Shown here piece by piece: positions 1-11,417 of a stretch of DNA of 64,000 bases. Each line of letters starts with the position of its first letter. Positions within the stretch are counted from its first letter, which is position 1. The stretch is from Bryum argenteum (taxonomy: Eukaryota > Streptophyta > Bryopsida > Bryales > Bryaceae), in the NCBI GenBank assembly GCA_037043015.1, contig CM073321.1, positions 11,106,001-11,170,000 of the forward strand, given 5' to 3'. A program made the position numbers and the translations under genes. The notes under the pieces are model-generated. The model saw nothing but the letters and a program-made list of their open reading frames with translations, was not told where the DNA came from and did not search any database.

Positions 1-1355
1 AAGAGGTCAGGGACTTTTTGAATACAGGGGAGTATCCAAAAGGCATGTTGAGGGACCAGAAAAGCGTGTTTCAGTACAAAACGGCACCATACACCGTGCT
101 GTTCGGAATCCCCTTCCGGATGGGGCTAGATGATGTCATCCGACGCTGCTTGGATCCCGACGATTGCAAACCGGTGATGGAGGCGGTTCATGCAGGTGAT
201 TCGGGAGGACATTTTGCAGCAGTGAGTACAGTGAACCGGATAAAGAGTTATTGGTGGCCCTACATCATTCGGGACGTGAAGAAGTATGTCCGGAGTTGCA
301 ACCAATGCCAGAGAACGGGTGCGCCTCAGGTCAGGAATCACTGGCCGCTGACCCCCATCATTCCCTTAGCCCCTTTTGTAAAATGGGGGATTGATTTCAG
401 CGGGCCAGTTAATCTGGTCAGTAGCGACCGGAAGAGGTGCATCATCCTAGCCACGGATTATGCGACCAAATGGGTGGAAGCACGGGCTATAAGAAGGAAT
501 GACGCACGTATTGCAGCCCGGTTTCTATTCGAGGAGATTATGATGCTTTTCGGGTACCCCTGGAATTGGTGAGTGATCGCGGTAAGCACTTCATCAATGA
601 CATTGTGGAGGATCTGACGAACCGATACGCCATCAAACACCGGAAGACCACTCCGTATAATCCAAAAGCTGACGGTCTTACGGGAAGATCGAATGGCATC
701 ATCGGCAAAATTTTAGGCAAAATGGTGACGGCACACAAGACGAATTGGGACCGAAAACTGCCATCTGCCGTGCACGCGTACAACACCTCGGAGAAAACTA
801 CGACCGGTAAGACTCCATTTTTTATTGGTGTTTGGACAGGAATGCATCCACGGCATAGAGCTCAACATTGAATGCCACCGAGTCATGGCCATCCGGATGG
901 GGAAACGAGTGGAGGATGACACTCCCCAATTGATGGCTATCAACGATATGGAGGAGTTGCGGGAGGAGGCCATTGAGAAGAACTGGATAGAGCAAGAAAA
1001 GAGGAAGGTGATCTTTGTCAAACGCCTTCCACAAGAGCACGGAATCCGGACAGAGACGCTAGTCCTACTGTACGAGAGCCGGTTCATGGATTTCTCCGGA
1101 AAACTTCATACCCGGTGGATTGGGCCTTACAAGGTCACGGAAATCTTTGCACATGGATTGCTGCAATTGCAGGATTTGCAAGGTAATACTTTACCAACTC
1201 GGACAAATGGGTCCCGTGTTAAGAGGTACCACCCAGAGTCAGTCTCACAGTTAGAATCCAATTCCAGAGGATGCCTCGGCGGACGATTCCAGTTAAACTA
1301 TATACTGTAAGGACGAATGTGTTCGAGAGGATGCTCACATTTAAGAGAGGGTTAA
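1..1355 (+). pseudogene. Ty3/gypsy integrase region, frameshifted 3' end of a pol gene
   Basis: This is the end of a retrotransposon pol polyprotein; the upstream part lies outside the window. Reading from about 18, an HHCC zinc-binding domain is visible (histidines in VHAGDSGGHF, cysteines in CNQCQ), then the DDE core with its first Asp in KWGIDFSGP. One frameshift near 555 (an extra C in a CCCC run) moves the second Asp motif, VSDRGKHF, into the ORF at 566-871. A second frameshift near 825 leads to the C-terminal GPY-type module (HTRWIGPYKV) ending at 1310. At the third catalytic position, normally the Glu of a GQ-E motif, the codon reads Gly (GLTGRSNG), so the enzyme is dead even if the frames were joined. 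It is unlike the integrase at 40.9-42.2 kb and belongs to another gypsy family, probably the one that owns the LTR starting at 1356. Confidence 0.85.
1343..1351 (+). promoter_or_regulatory. Candidate polypurine tract
   Basis: AAGAGAGGG lies four bases before TGTCAAACCC, the proposed LTR start. A purine run directly before the 3' LTR is the plus-strand primer of LTR retrotransposons. The element at 32-45 kb has the same arrangement (AAAAGGGGGA, three bases, then TG). It supports reading 1356 as the start of a 3' LTR. Confidence 0.55.
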
Positions 1356-1955
1356 TGTCAAACCCTGTTCTCCAATTTTTTAATTTTTATTGCGTGTTTA
1401 GGGTTAAAATGTTAGTATTAGCGTTTGGGAATAAAGACCGGATAGTTAAAACCGGTTCGTAGATAGCATTCTAATTTTGTCGTTCATCCGGTTGGCCTTA
1501 GTAGATTCTAGAGCTTACTGGAGTGTCTTGGTCTCATCCGGTTTACCTTGGGAATTCCGGGTGACCTGGTTTTTCTACCGGGATGGTCATCGGGGCGACC
1601 GGTAGACCCAATGAAATGGCCGGATATTTTGCGCGTACCCGCTAGTATTACCGGCGGCTCACTCGTGCCCGGAACAAGGACCGGTGTACCTCTCGAGGCC
1701 GGAGTAATGATGTCTCGGGGGGAGGTTTCTGGATTAAGGCTTTTAAGCGCTGCCGCCACCATTCTTGGCCATTCCAACTTCAATTCGCGCATTCTCTGTG
1801 CTCATACATTGCCGCGCGCTCAGCAAGTCGGAGGAGAGTGTCAATCAGCGAGTCCAGTTAGGGTTCCGGGAGATAGGATTTTCACCGAAAGGAGTCCGGA
1901 AACGCAGGGTTTGGCAAGCGACTCCAAACGCCGAAAGAGAAGTAGCATCAGCGCC

Positions 1956-3541
1956 ATGACGAGAAAGAGGGACGCGGAGCTATGGCGAGTGGGGAAGCCG
2001 ATTCCCATCAAGATGGTGAAGCCGGACTTCCCAAGGACACCGCGCCATGAAGCGGAGTTGAAGGAGGACCTCCTCCGGACGGGCTGCGCCGGATTTTTTG
2101 ATGTCCGGTGTGATATGTCCGACCAGCTCATCATCAAGGAGACGGTCAGCAAGAGGTTCCCGGATCAGTTTAGAGCATCGCTTACGGCTGAAGCAAGAGA
2201 ACTGGAAGCCAGGCCAATAGAAGGCGACGTACTGGTTTCCAGAGTCCCCGGTGGGTTACATCAAGAGCAAGGGTGATGAAGGGCTACGGAGCCGGTTCCG
2301 GAAGTCACTTGACACGAAGATCGGCTTCACGATCAAGGATTGCAAGAGTGACCGGGAGATGGTGCTACTCCGGTTTCTGGTGCCCATCCTCAGCCTGGAT
2401 AAGCCAACGACGTGCACTATCAAGCTCATGAAGTCCATTTTGTTGAGCTACGATGGTAACTAGGTGGTTGGGTGGCATCTCATCATCACCAATGTGGTGC
2501 AGTAAGAGTTCACCAAGATTAGCAACCGAAAGGGGTGTCCCCTGACCCCCTGCCATCTCGATTTCTACGCCCGATTCGGCCTTCTCACCGACCGGGAGGT
2601 GTTCTACTCGAGCAACATCCAGCCGATGCTATCCGGAGACCCACAGGAGGACATCTTTTCGGAGTTCGAAGATGAGGAAACACGAGTGCGCCCGAGCGAC
2701 CTAGAGGGATTACCGGAGCTGGCTAGTGGGCAAAAGAAGAAGCACACAGAGCAAAGCCAAGCCGGGCGCAGCAACGCATCTCAAACGACCACCATGAGGA
2801 CAGAGGTGAACCCGGGATCTGCTACCCGGTCAAGCAGGGCTACTCTGGCCGTGCCCTTTTTATTCATGCCCTATGGGGATGACGAGGAGGAGGAAGCCGA
2901 AGAGTAAGAAGAGGGAGAAGAAGAGGGACCTGCTACCCGGAAGTGGAGGGAGAGGAGGAAGAGGAAGAAGAGAGCACCCCCCTCATTCAGAGAATAAGGG
3001 CCGAAATGAGAAGGGCCGAAGCCATAGCGGAGGCTGGTGGGGACCAGTCCGAGGAGGAAGACGACCAGGAGAATGAAGAGGACGAGGAAGAGACCCCTCC
3101 CCGACGCAAGAGGCCATCGAGAGGAGTGAGAAGGAAGAACACTACCAGGTACAGTAGGAGGCGTTCTCCCATCCGGTCCCTCCCGACAGCGCAGGGGGCA
3201 TCCGGCACAGGTGCTAGGCGTGCTGCTTCTACCGGAGTTGCGCCGGTAGCCCCACCAACCAAACAGGGACCTCTAGGAGGGAGGTTGCCTAACCTTAAAT
3301 TCAAGGCCAAGAAGAGGAAGAGATCGGCCAGCCCGGAGGTGGCTACTCCGGTCAGAGAGGTAGAGCGAGGACCAAACTTGGACCCGACTCCGATGCAGGA
3401 ACCGGAGCCGATTCTAGTACTAGAGCCCGAACCGATGAGCCAGCCCTGGCCTGAGGTGAAGAGGAGGCTGCTCAAAGCCGAGGGAATGTCATTGCGGAGG
3501 AGGCTACCCCGCCTCGAATCCATTTACCGGAGCAGGCGGAT
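1956..3541 (+). pseudogene. LTR-encoded ORF, copy 1 (N-terminal domain, acidic linker, basic tail)
   Basis: I do not recognise a known family. The ATG at 1956 (MTRKRDAELW) aligns with the start at 46141 on the minus strand (MTKKKDVILW). A conserved N-terminal domain of about 190 residues follows, with shared landmarks HEAELKEDLLR-GCAG, DQLIIKETVS-RFP, LRFLVPILS-DKPTTCT-KLMK and a C-terminal block LTDRE-FY near 2600. A frameshift near 2255, TAG stops at 2461 and about 2503, and a frameshift near 2890 break it. The middle is Glu/Asp-rich; residues encoded near 3110-3175 are Arg-rich (GVRRKNTTRYSRRRSP), which looks like a nuclear localisation or nucleic-acid-binding segment. The ORF is cut at 3541 by a solo LTR; a remnant may continue at 5064 in another frame. 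Function unknown. Confidence 0.7.
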
Positions 3542-5063
3542 TGTCACATCCCTTTCCAAAGGATGCCCGAACACCGTGGTGAGCCGAGAGGACCCTGGGA
3601 GTGACGCCCCGGGCTTGGCAAGAGACAAGGTGAAGTGACCAAGGGGAGTCCCGAGCAAACAGCACGCAATGGCGTCGTGCTCGGGACGAACTTGGTGGCG
3701 TGTCTTACATGGTTAGAAAGCTTGTTTGAGCACGCACCCATGGGTCCAAAGAACGCGCAATTTGGAGTTGTGAGTCATGAGATATGACTCTCCAAAGTTG
3801 GAGCGCGTTCCGGGACACTCCGGGACTCGGGAGTGTTGCCTTTCGGGACTCAAAATGTCGTCCTTCATGGATGGCGGCATGTTGCATGTCTTTGGAAAGC
3901 TCTGGACAAGAGCTTTCCAAAATGCTAAGGCTCGTGAGAAGCAAAGCAATGCTTTGGGAGATATGGCTCTCCAAAGCATCGGGACTTCGGGACTCCGGGA
4001 CTGCTGCCTCCCGGGACTCCCGAATGTTCAGAGGAGCATAGCTCTCACATGGAAGCTTGGATTGGGACAAGTGAGGAGTTTATCGACATCTACTCAAAGA
4101 GTAGATGTCGAAAATGGGCTTGCACGTCCCATTTGGATAACTGAGCTACAAGTTAGCCCGAGAAGAAGATACGGCCCGTTTTTGAGACTAAGGCAAAAAC
4201 GGGTGGTCTTCCAAAACAAAAGTGTGTCACGGAAGGCCCCTCAACACAAGAGGGGGGGGGCCTACCGAAGACTCCAGAGAGTACTATGAGGAGGGGTGGT
4301 CTCCCTCCTCACTTGCACATGGTGCCTTGAGGAGCCGGGGTGGTTCCAAGGGGTGAGGCTTGGGATGGGGCCTCACTCCCGCACCTTGTGGAAGATGGAG
4401 AGTGCTTTGGAGCATCTCTAAACATGGGGTTGGGAAGTGTCCCTCTCCAAGTTAGTCCCCGTGATAAGTAGTGCCGGTTCCCGGGAGTGACCGGGAATGG
4501 CTCAAGAAGGTGAGGCATGGAAAGGAAGCCTCACTTCTACACCTCGGGCATTGTGGGATGCTCTTGAGCATCCCGCAACATTGGGTTGGAAAGAGTCCCG
4601 CTCCAAACTAGTCCCCGGGAAGACTAGTGCCGGATTCCAGGAGGATTTCTGGCAAAGTCCCGAATGGGGTGAGAAACAAGAGTGGAAGGAGACTAGTGGG
4701 AAGTTGGACAATGGATAAGGTCGGTTAGCTCCGGGGGTGATTAGTAGCACCCTTGGGAGCTTGGACATTTGTGGAAGGCCGCCCCGTGCCACCAAGTGGC
4801 ATGCCCATGTGTTGGTGGGAGTTTCGGGTTGGCATACCCATGTGTTGGTGGGAGTTCCGGGTAATGAGTACCGGATAATGAGTTATGGAGTCAAGGTGGG
4901 TTGAACACCTTGACTTAGAATGGTGCTAACATTGTGTGTGTGGAGCACATGCAAGTGTTAGCAAAGTCGTGGCCGGTTGCTACCAACTAAGTGAGCCGTG
5001 ATTCCGCTACCAAGTAAGGCTCACTAAGAAAAAGAAGAGTTGGAGTAATTTAGGGTCGCGACA
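3542..5063 (+). mobile_element. Solo LTR (hairpin-rich family), target duplication CGGAT
   Basis: The 1,522-bp segment begins TGTCACATCCC and ends GGGTCGCGACA, with CGGAT directly before (3537-3541) and after (5064-5068). TG...CA ends and a 5-bp duplication are the signature of an LTR element; no internal region is present, so this is a solo LTR. It has no real coding capacity: the ORFs in it are incidental. It is built of many short perfect inverted repeats, for example 3894-3918, 3949-3979, 4084-4110, 4175-4203 and 4555-4574. Close relatives lie at 6779-7864, 8025-9508 and 52860-54411, and a diverged one at 38345-39636. Confidence 0.9.
4800..4862 (+). repeat. About 31-bp direct repeat inside the solo LTR
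   Basis: Two adjacent units share CCCATGTGTTGGTGGGAGTT. The copy at 53.08-53.16 kb has three units on the opposite strand, so the number varies between LTR copies. Confidence 0.7.
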
Positions 5064-5250
5064 CGGATGCTCCAACCCTCGCAACACCGATAGCAGGAGT
5101 GGCTCCGGAGATATCTTACTGGGCATGGCGACTCTCGGGAGGGGGACCGCAACTTCCACTCTTCCTCGACCTTAGTACCGGATCCCCAGCGACGATATCC
5201 TCAATCTCATCCGACTCGCCACTGGATTGTAGCTTTGCGAGCAGTGAGCA

Positions 5251-5774
5251 GAAACCAATGAGCTGTGAGCAGACTTTTCTGCTCATTGAGCAGATTTCTA
5301 ATGACTATTTTAACATTTGGAAGTCATGAAAGAGTATCCAAATTTTGGAAAAAAAAAAGAAGTGGTGTGCAATTCTGTGGAAAGTCCTAAATCCGTGGTA
5401 ATGGAGGTCAAAATCATCTTGATAATAGAGTGTTGCACACATAAATTTAGTACCTCATGGCACCGGCTAGTAGTTCAGGTCCTTTGGAAATTGTATTGGA
5501 GGGACCAAATTAGGGCTGACTGCATCAATCAGTCGAGATTTTTAGTTTAGGGTCTATGGGTTGCGAGGCGTGCTCTCTTGTATTGGCCACGCTGTCGGAG
5601 GTGTATCTCCGACGTATTGTGCTACTGCTACTTTTTGCCATCAATACACTGACTGAGGGCATATTTTCTTGGACAGTATTTGAGACTGAAATATCAACAC
5701 GGTGACAATCAAGAGTGTTTGTATTGCCGTCTTTAGCACTTGGTATCTAGTGTTGGATCTGGTTGAATGTAACG
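5251..5774. other. Intergenic, no gene recognised
   Basis: After the last recognisable LTR ORF sequence there is a GAGCAG-type inverted motif around 5240-5300 and AT-richer DNA. I see no coding exon that I can support. Confidence 0.4.
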
Positions 5775-6085
5775 ATGATCAAGAACAGTGAGGGTGTGGG
5801 TTGTAGTGTAAGAGTGGGAATGTGTGAACTTTATGTGGAGTTCAAGGATGAGGCGATTTGGACAAAGGTAAGTCAAATATTTAGTTCATTCGTGAATATT
5901 CATTTGAGTTCGGAGTTGTTAATTTTCTGAGAATTTTGTGTTGTGGACAGGTCCGCAATGCATGCAAGTTATGGAGCCCGTATCGTGGGCTTACAACAAG
6001 TCAGCTTGTTCCATGTAAGCAATCACAAGCAGACAGAAATAGCTTAAATGTTGAGAAGATGCATTGTCACCTGACAATCAAATGA
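5775..6085 (+). CDS. Possible two-exon small protein, 75 aa
   Basis: An ATG at 5775 opens 31 codons that end exactly at a GTAAGT donor (5868). An 83-base intron ends in TGTGGACAG at 5950, and the second exon (5951-6085) stays in phase for 44 codons to a TGA. The fit of both splice signals and phase is the only evidence; the product is not recognised. It has no signal peptide or clear domain. It could be chance. Confidence 0.25.
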
Positions 6086-6512
6086 ACTCCATATTCGTTA
6101 TATTGGGAAATATGCAGGACTTTGGGAGATTTAAGAGTAGAGAATCATCTAAAATATCGATCAATGTTAAGCATAAAGTACTAGATCTATATCAAACATG
6201 ATATGAATATATGTAAAAAGAGACATCGCCCTGAACAAACAATAGAAAACGGATGGGAATAAAAGAATATTCCATCTATTCGCTTGTAAATATCAATCAT
6301 GATTCACAGAATATGTCATACAAGAGTGATGACTATCAAATCTGTACATAATTACTTCGGTAACTAATAAATGTAACTACTACGGAGTTCCACCACAAGC
6401 GACAATACGAGATTGGATGAATGCTCGTTGACGCCGACGAGTCCAGCTAGAATCATTCTCTTGCATCAATGGACTATCAAGAAGGCGTTGCAGTCTTTCG
6501 CGACGCCGGTCC

Positions 6513-9500
6513 TCAATGCTTGACTTGAATAGCGAGTGGCGGCGGGCTTCTGACGAAGGCTTGATTGCTCCCCGTTTCAGACTTCGAAAGACATGCTTTT
6601 GGACTCTCCAAAACACGATCCTGAACAGAAAAAAACAACGGCATTTCTTATAAGTGAACGAGCGAATGGATACATACATGCGATAGGTAGGATACCTATT
6701 CGGACTGAGCTACCTGGTTGATCCTGCCAGTAGTCATATACTTGTCTAAAAGATTAAGCCATGCATGTGTAAGTATAATGTCACATCCCTTTCCAAAGGA
6801 TGCCCGAACACCGTGGTGAGCCGAGAGGACCCCGGGAGTGACGCCCCGGGCTTGGCAAGAGACAAGGTGAAGTGACCAAGGGGAGTCCCGAGCAAACAGC
6901 ACGCAATGGCGTCGTGCTCGGGACGAACTTGGTGGCGTGTCTTACATGGTTAGAAAGCTTGTTTGAGCACGCACCCATGGGTCCAAAGAACGCGCAATTT
7001 GGAGTTGTGAGTCATGAGATATGACTCTCCAAAGTTGGAGCGCGTTCCGGGACACTCCGGGACTCGGGAGTGTTGCCTTTCGGGACTCAAAATGTCGTCC
7101 TTCATGGATGGCGGCATGTTGCATGTCTTTGGAAAGCTCTGGACAAGAGCTTTCCAAAATGCTAAGGCTCGTGAGGAGCAAAGCAATGCTTTGGGAGATA
7201 TGGCTCTCCAAAGCATCGGGACTTCGGGACTCCGGGACTGCTGCCTCCCGGGACTCCCGAATGTTCAGAGGAGCATAGCTCTCACATGGAAGCTCCGATT
7301 GGGACAAATGAGGAGTCCATCGGCATCAACTCAAAGAGTAGATGTCGAAAATGGGCTTGCACGTCCCATTTGGATAACTGAGCTACAAGTTAGCCCGAGA
7401 AGAAGATACGGCCCGTTTTTGAGATTAAGGCAAAAACGGGTGGTCTTCCAAAACAAAAGTGTGTCACGGAAGGCCCCTCAACACAAGAGGGGGGGGGCCT
7501 ACCGAAGACTCCAGAGAGTACTATGAGGAGGGGTGGTCTCCCTCCTCACTTGCACATGGTGCCTTGAGGAGCCGGGGTGGCTCCAAGGGGTGAGGCTTGG
7601 GATGAGGCCTCACTCCCGCACCTTGTGGAAAGTAGAGAGTGCTTTGGAGCCTCTCTAAACATGGGGTTGAGAAGTGTCCCTCTCCAAGTTAGTCCCCGTG
7701 ATAAGTAGTGCCGGTTCCCGGGAGTAACCGGGAATGGCTCTAAAGGGTGAGGCATGCAAAGGAAGCCTCACTTCCACACCTTGGGCATTGTGGGATGCTC
7801 TTGAGCATCCCGCAACATTGGGTTGGAAAGAGTCCCGCTCCAAGCTAGTCCCCGGGAAAACTAGTTCCTCCGATGGACTTTAAGAAGACTCCTCATGAGG
7901 GGCATCCCCGGCCACAAAGGCTTAACTACGTGTCTTCGGGCCACATCACGAGCTTCCGCCCTCTCATGCCATCCTACTCTTGATTGGATCCCATTACGTA
8001 TCCTGCTCTGATTCCAAGAATCGCAACCCTAATTACTCCAACTCATTTTTTTCTTCTTAGTGAGCCTTACTTGGTAGCAGAATCCCGGCTCACTTAATTG
8101 GTAGCAACCGGCCACGACTTTGCTAGCACTGCACATGCCAAGCACTCACAATGTTAGCACCATTTCTAGTCAAGGTGTCCAACCCACCTTGACGCCCCAA
8201 CTCATTACCCGGAACCCGTAAACCGGAACTCCCACAAAACACATGGGCATGTCACTTGGTGGCACGGGGCGGCCTTCCACACATGTCCAAGCTCCCAAGG
8301 GTGCTACTAATCACCCCCGGAGCTAACCGCCCTTATTCATTTTCCAACTTTCCACTAGTCCCCTTCCACTCTTGTTTCTCACTCCATTCGGGACTTTGCC
8401 GGAAATCCTCCCGGAATCCGGCACTAGTTTTCCCGGGGACTAGTTTGGAGCGGGACTCTTTCCAACCCAATGTTGCGGGATGCTCAAGAGCATCCCACAA
8501 TGCCCAAGGTGTGGAAGTGAGGCTTCCTTTCCATGCCTCACTTTCTTGAGCCATTCCCGGTTACTCCCGGGAACCGGCACTACTTATCACGGGGACTAAC
8601 TTGGAGAGGGACACTTCCCAACCCCATGTTTAGAGATGCTCCAAAGCACTCTCTACTTTCCACAAGGTGCGGGAGTGAGGCCTCATCCCAAGCCTCACCC
8701 CTTGGAACCACCCCGGCTCCTCAAGGCACCATGTGCAAGTGAGGAGGGAGACCACCCCTCCTCATAGTACTCTCTGGAGTCTTCGGTAGGCCCCCCCCTC
8801 TTGTGTTGAGGGGCCTTCCGTGACACACTTTTGTTTTGGAAGACCACCCGTTTTTGCCTTAGTCTCAAAAACGGGCCGTATCTTCTTCTCGGGCTAACTT
8901 GTAGCTCAGTTATCCAAATGGGACGTGCAAGCCCATTTTCGACATCTACTCTTTGATTAGATGCCGATGGACTCCTCATTTGTCCCAATCGGAGCTTCCA
9001 TGTGAGAGCTATGCTCCTCTGAACATTCGGGAGTCCCGGGAGGCAGCAGTCCCGGAGTCCCGAAGTCCCGATGCTTTGGAGAGCCATATCTCCCAAAGCA
9101 TTGCTTTGCTTCTCACGAGCCTTAGCATTTTGGAAAGCTCTTGTCCAGAGCTTTCCAAAGACATGCAACATGCCGCCATCCATGAAGGACGACATTTTGA
9201 GTCCCGAAAGGCAACACTCCCGAGTCCCGGAGTGTCCCGGAACGCGCTCCAACTTTGGAGAGTCATATCTCATGACTCACAACTCCAAATCGCGCGTTCT
9301 CTGGACCCATGGATGCGTGCTCAAACAAGGTTTCCAACCATGTAAGACACGCCACCAAGTTCGTCCCGAGCACGACGCCATTGCGTGCTGTTTGCTCGGG
9401 ACTCCCCTTGGTCACTTCACCTTGTGTCTTGCCAAGCCCGGGGCGTCACTCCCGGGGTCCTCTCGGCTCACCACGGTGTTTGAGCATCCTTTGGAAAGGG

Positions 9501-11295
9501 ATGTGACAATATGAGTACAATGTTTAAGAATTGTGTAACGTATTAGAGTGTATAGCAGTAGATCTACAAATAGTTATTCGTTTTTGCAAACACTCAAAGC
9601 ATTAAATGCACACTGTGGAACAAACCTTTACGAAAGCTTCTTCAGAAATATCCATGTCAATGTCGTATAACATATGCTTCGTAGGCGTAAATGTATTTTG
9701 AAGTGGAGAACCATTTTGGTTAAATGTTCGAGGCGACACAGGGGAGGCGGATTGCAACACCTTTGGAGGTGATGACTTAGTGACAGGGCTGTTAACTACT
9801 CCATCTTCTACAGCCATTGTCGAAAAATCCATGGTAGATTGAGCCGTTTCAGCAAAGTGCAATAATCGTCCTCTACTCCGAAGTGAAGGCCCGAAATCCG
9901 CAGCATTCATCAAAGAATCCACAGAAGCACGACAATCACCCTGCGTAATCTATTTCCACAATTTTCCAAACAAATCATCAATTATCTAGAGTACATAAAG
10001 TTCATGCAAGAGAGACTTTGTGTTCACAAACTGAAAATTCTAAAACCTATGAAAAGTCCTACAAATCTACTACGGGAGCTTCACATTCTAAGATACAAAT
10101 TCAAATAAAATCAAAGGGTTGAAAATTATCGACAATAGAATATAAAATAATTCTTCATACTATTAATGCCTTTTGTATATCATTATACAGATCTAATGAT
10201 GCACGATCATCATATATCATAGCACGTCCAAATGGAAAGGATGACCGAAACTTGCTAAGGGGACCGTCAAACTCATGGAGCTCTAACAGATACGGCAAAA
10301 CCTCATCTAACAAAATAGAATCCTCGTGTGCCCTAATGTCCTTGTGAGACCAAGATGGTAGTAAAAGAACATTTTCCCGCGGATTAAGCACGTGCTTAAC
10401 CGGACTATCATCTATGATGAGCATATTAGCCTCTGTATAAAACCCATCAAAGCTATTGAAGAGATGAGCTGACAAGGTCTTAAGGAAGATAGACTTTTGA
10501 GTTCCCGGTTCCTTCATGAACAATGGTCGGCTCCCACCAGATTTCAAGGGAATCATATCCCAGTCTTCTTGACCAAGAAATCGTAGTAGCCTTATAGGGT
10601 TTATAGGACCAAAGAGAAAATCACAAATGGCTTCTGTGGTTGTTCTCATCATCCAACTCCAAACCGTAATGGTAGCAAACGATGCCACCCGAGAGAAGAA
10701 GTCCTTACAGTTGGGCCTCACCCATACAAGCTTCTTCCCCACCTCGGTTGGCAACGTGGCCGAGTGAATACGGAAGTCACGATTTCTGTATCCTTGAGCT
10801 TCCCAAAATGGGGTACAACTGCAGAGGATACCATTGAGGTCGAGAACAACATTTAACCAAGTACCGGAGGATTTCCTTGGAACCGGACCTATGTCTTCTC
10901 TAGATATTAAATCATTGACCGATGCTTCGTTGACCTGAAATGAAAACGGCGCACCACGACAAAATTACTGGGGAGCTTTCGTCACTGGTGCGATGAATTC
11001 AAGGTCAGAAACATAAAATACATCGCAACGATGGCATGGGTGAGCAGTGTTTGTGGAACAGAAAATACCTGATTATAATAATTGCTCTTCTCTAAGTCAA
11101 AATGGACACCCATTGACCTGAGTGACTGCTCAGTGCAATCTATCTCATCACGGACAGCAATAACATTCTCTGTATGTGAGACATCATGCATTTTAAGTGT
11201 ATCCTCCGCCGATGGAACCCGCTCATAGTGATAACATTCAAGCGTGACATCATCCATGACTGGAACATCGATTGCTTCGTCATCTAAATTAACAT
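6513..11295 (-). CDS. FCP1/NIF-type HAD phosphatase-like gene, four exons visible, 5' end not found
   Basis: Exons on the minus strand: 11295-11069, 10934-10161, 9940-9626 and 6620-6513; each junction has GT/AG signals and the phases agree, with a TGA at 6515-6513. Exon 2 carries a HAD fold of the FCP1/NLI-interacting-factor type: motif I VVLDLNGILC, where the usual second Asp is Asn; a hydrophobic motif II (TITVWSWM); a Lys in IFLKTLS; and motif IV LIIDDSPVKH. FCP1-like proteins dephosphorylate Ser/Thr on partners such as RNA polymerase II, or serve as catalytically dead adaptors; the D-to-N change in motif I makes activity uncertain. Exons 3 and 4 are Ser/Pro-rich. The last intron (9625-6621) holds an 18S fragment and two LTRs. 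Exon 1 begins mid-codon, so at least one upstream exon is missing. The exon 4 assignment is the weakest. Confidence 0.55.
6711..6778 (+). rRNA. 18S rRNA 5'-end fragment (pseudogene piece)
   Basis: TACCTGGTTGATCCTGCCAG followed by GTAGTCATA and GATTAAGCCATGCATG is the universal start of eukaryotic SSU rRNA. Only the first 68 bases are present, with at least two changes (ATATAC for ATATGC, CTAAAAG for CTCAAAG). It stops abruptly at the LTR end at 6779, and no 18S continuation follows the second LTR at 9509, so it is a non-functional fragment. Confidence 0.92.
6779..7864 (+). mobile_element. Truncated solo LTR, same family as 3542-5063
   Basis: It starts TGTCACATCCC and is almost identical to the first 1.1 kb of the copy at 3542, differing by a few substitutions, but stops near 7864 at CTAGT. 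The left flank is TATAA. It forms the left arm of an inverted pair with 8025-9508. Confidence 0.9.
7865..8024. other. Spacer between inverted LTRs
   Basis: About 160 bases not shared with the LTR family. No ORF or RNA gene seen. Confidence 0.5.
8025..9508 (-). mobile_element. Solo LTR in inverted orientation
   Basis: It begins AATCGCAACCCTAATTACTCC, a slightly decayed form of the TGTCGCGACCC end, and ends GGGATGTGACA at 9508. Together with 6779-7864 it makes a near-perfect inverted repeat with arms of about 1.08 kb. The outer flanks (TATAA and ATATG) do not match, so the pair did not arise from one simple insertion. Confidence 0.88.
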
Positions 11296-11390
11296 CTGGC
11301 AGCGCAATACAAATTCATGGAATCAGGAAACAATAAGATGGAGGAAATAGAATATGGGAGCCAATAAGAAGCAGATAGGAAAAAGGACAA

Positions 11391-11417
11391 CAGTTTAGCT
11401 CGAGTCGAGCTAAACTG
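11391..11417. repeat. 27-bp perfect palindrome
   Basis: Arm CAGTTTAGCTCGA, centre G, reverse-complement arm. A single copy between the methyltransferase-like gene (ends at 11581) and the HAD-like gene. Confidence 0.97.

Larger units (their letters stand above)
1356..5250 (+). mobile_element. Long LTR, copy 1, carrying an internal ORF
   Basis: The segment starts TGTCAAACCCTG just after an integrase gene and a polypurine tract, as a 3' LTR does. The first 200 bases match, on the opposite strand, the sequence beginning at 46738 (shared blocks CCCTGTTCTCC, GGAATAAAGA-like, GATTCTA-AGCTTAC). About 600 bases after this start an ORF opens, and the same spacing is seen in the copy at 46.7 kb. Its right end is not defined: recognisable ORF sequence stops near 5250. 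A 1.5-kb solo LTR at 3542-5063 interrupts it. The alternative reading is a tandem element in which the ORF follows the LTR as a gag gene; the two copies without any pol gene make an ORF within the LTR more likely. Confidence 0.6.

Noticed and set aside
3777..4289. 170-aa ORF repeated at 3.8, 7.0 and 8.7 kb
   Set aside because: It lies inside the solo LTR and is open in several frames because the sequence is made of hairpins; no start or splice context, no domain.
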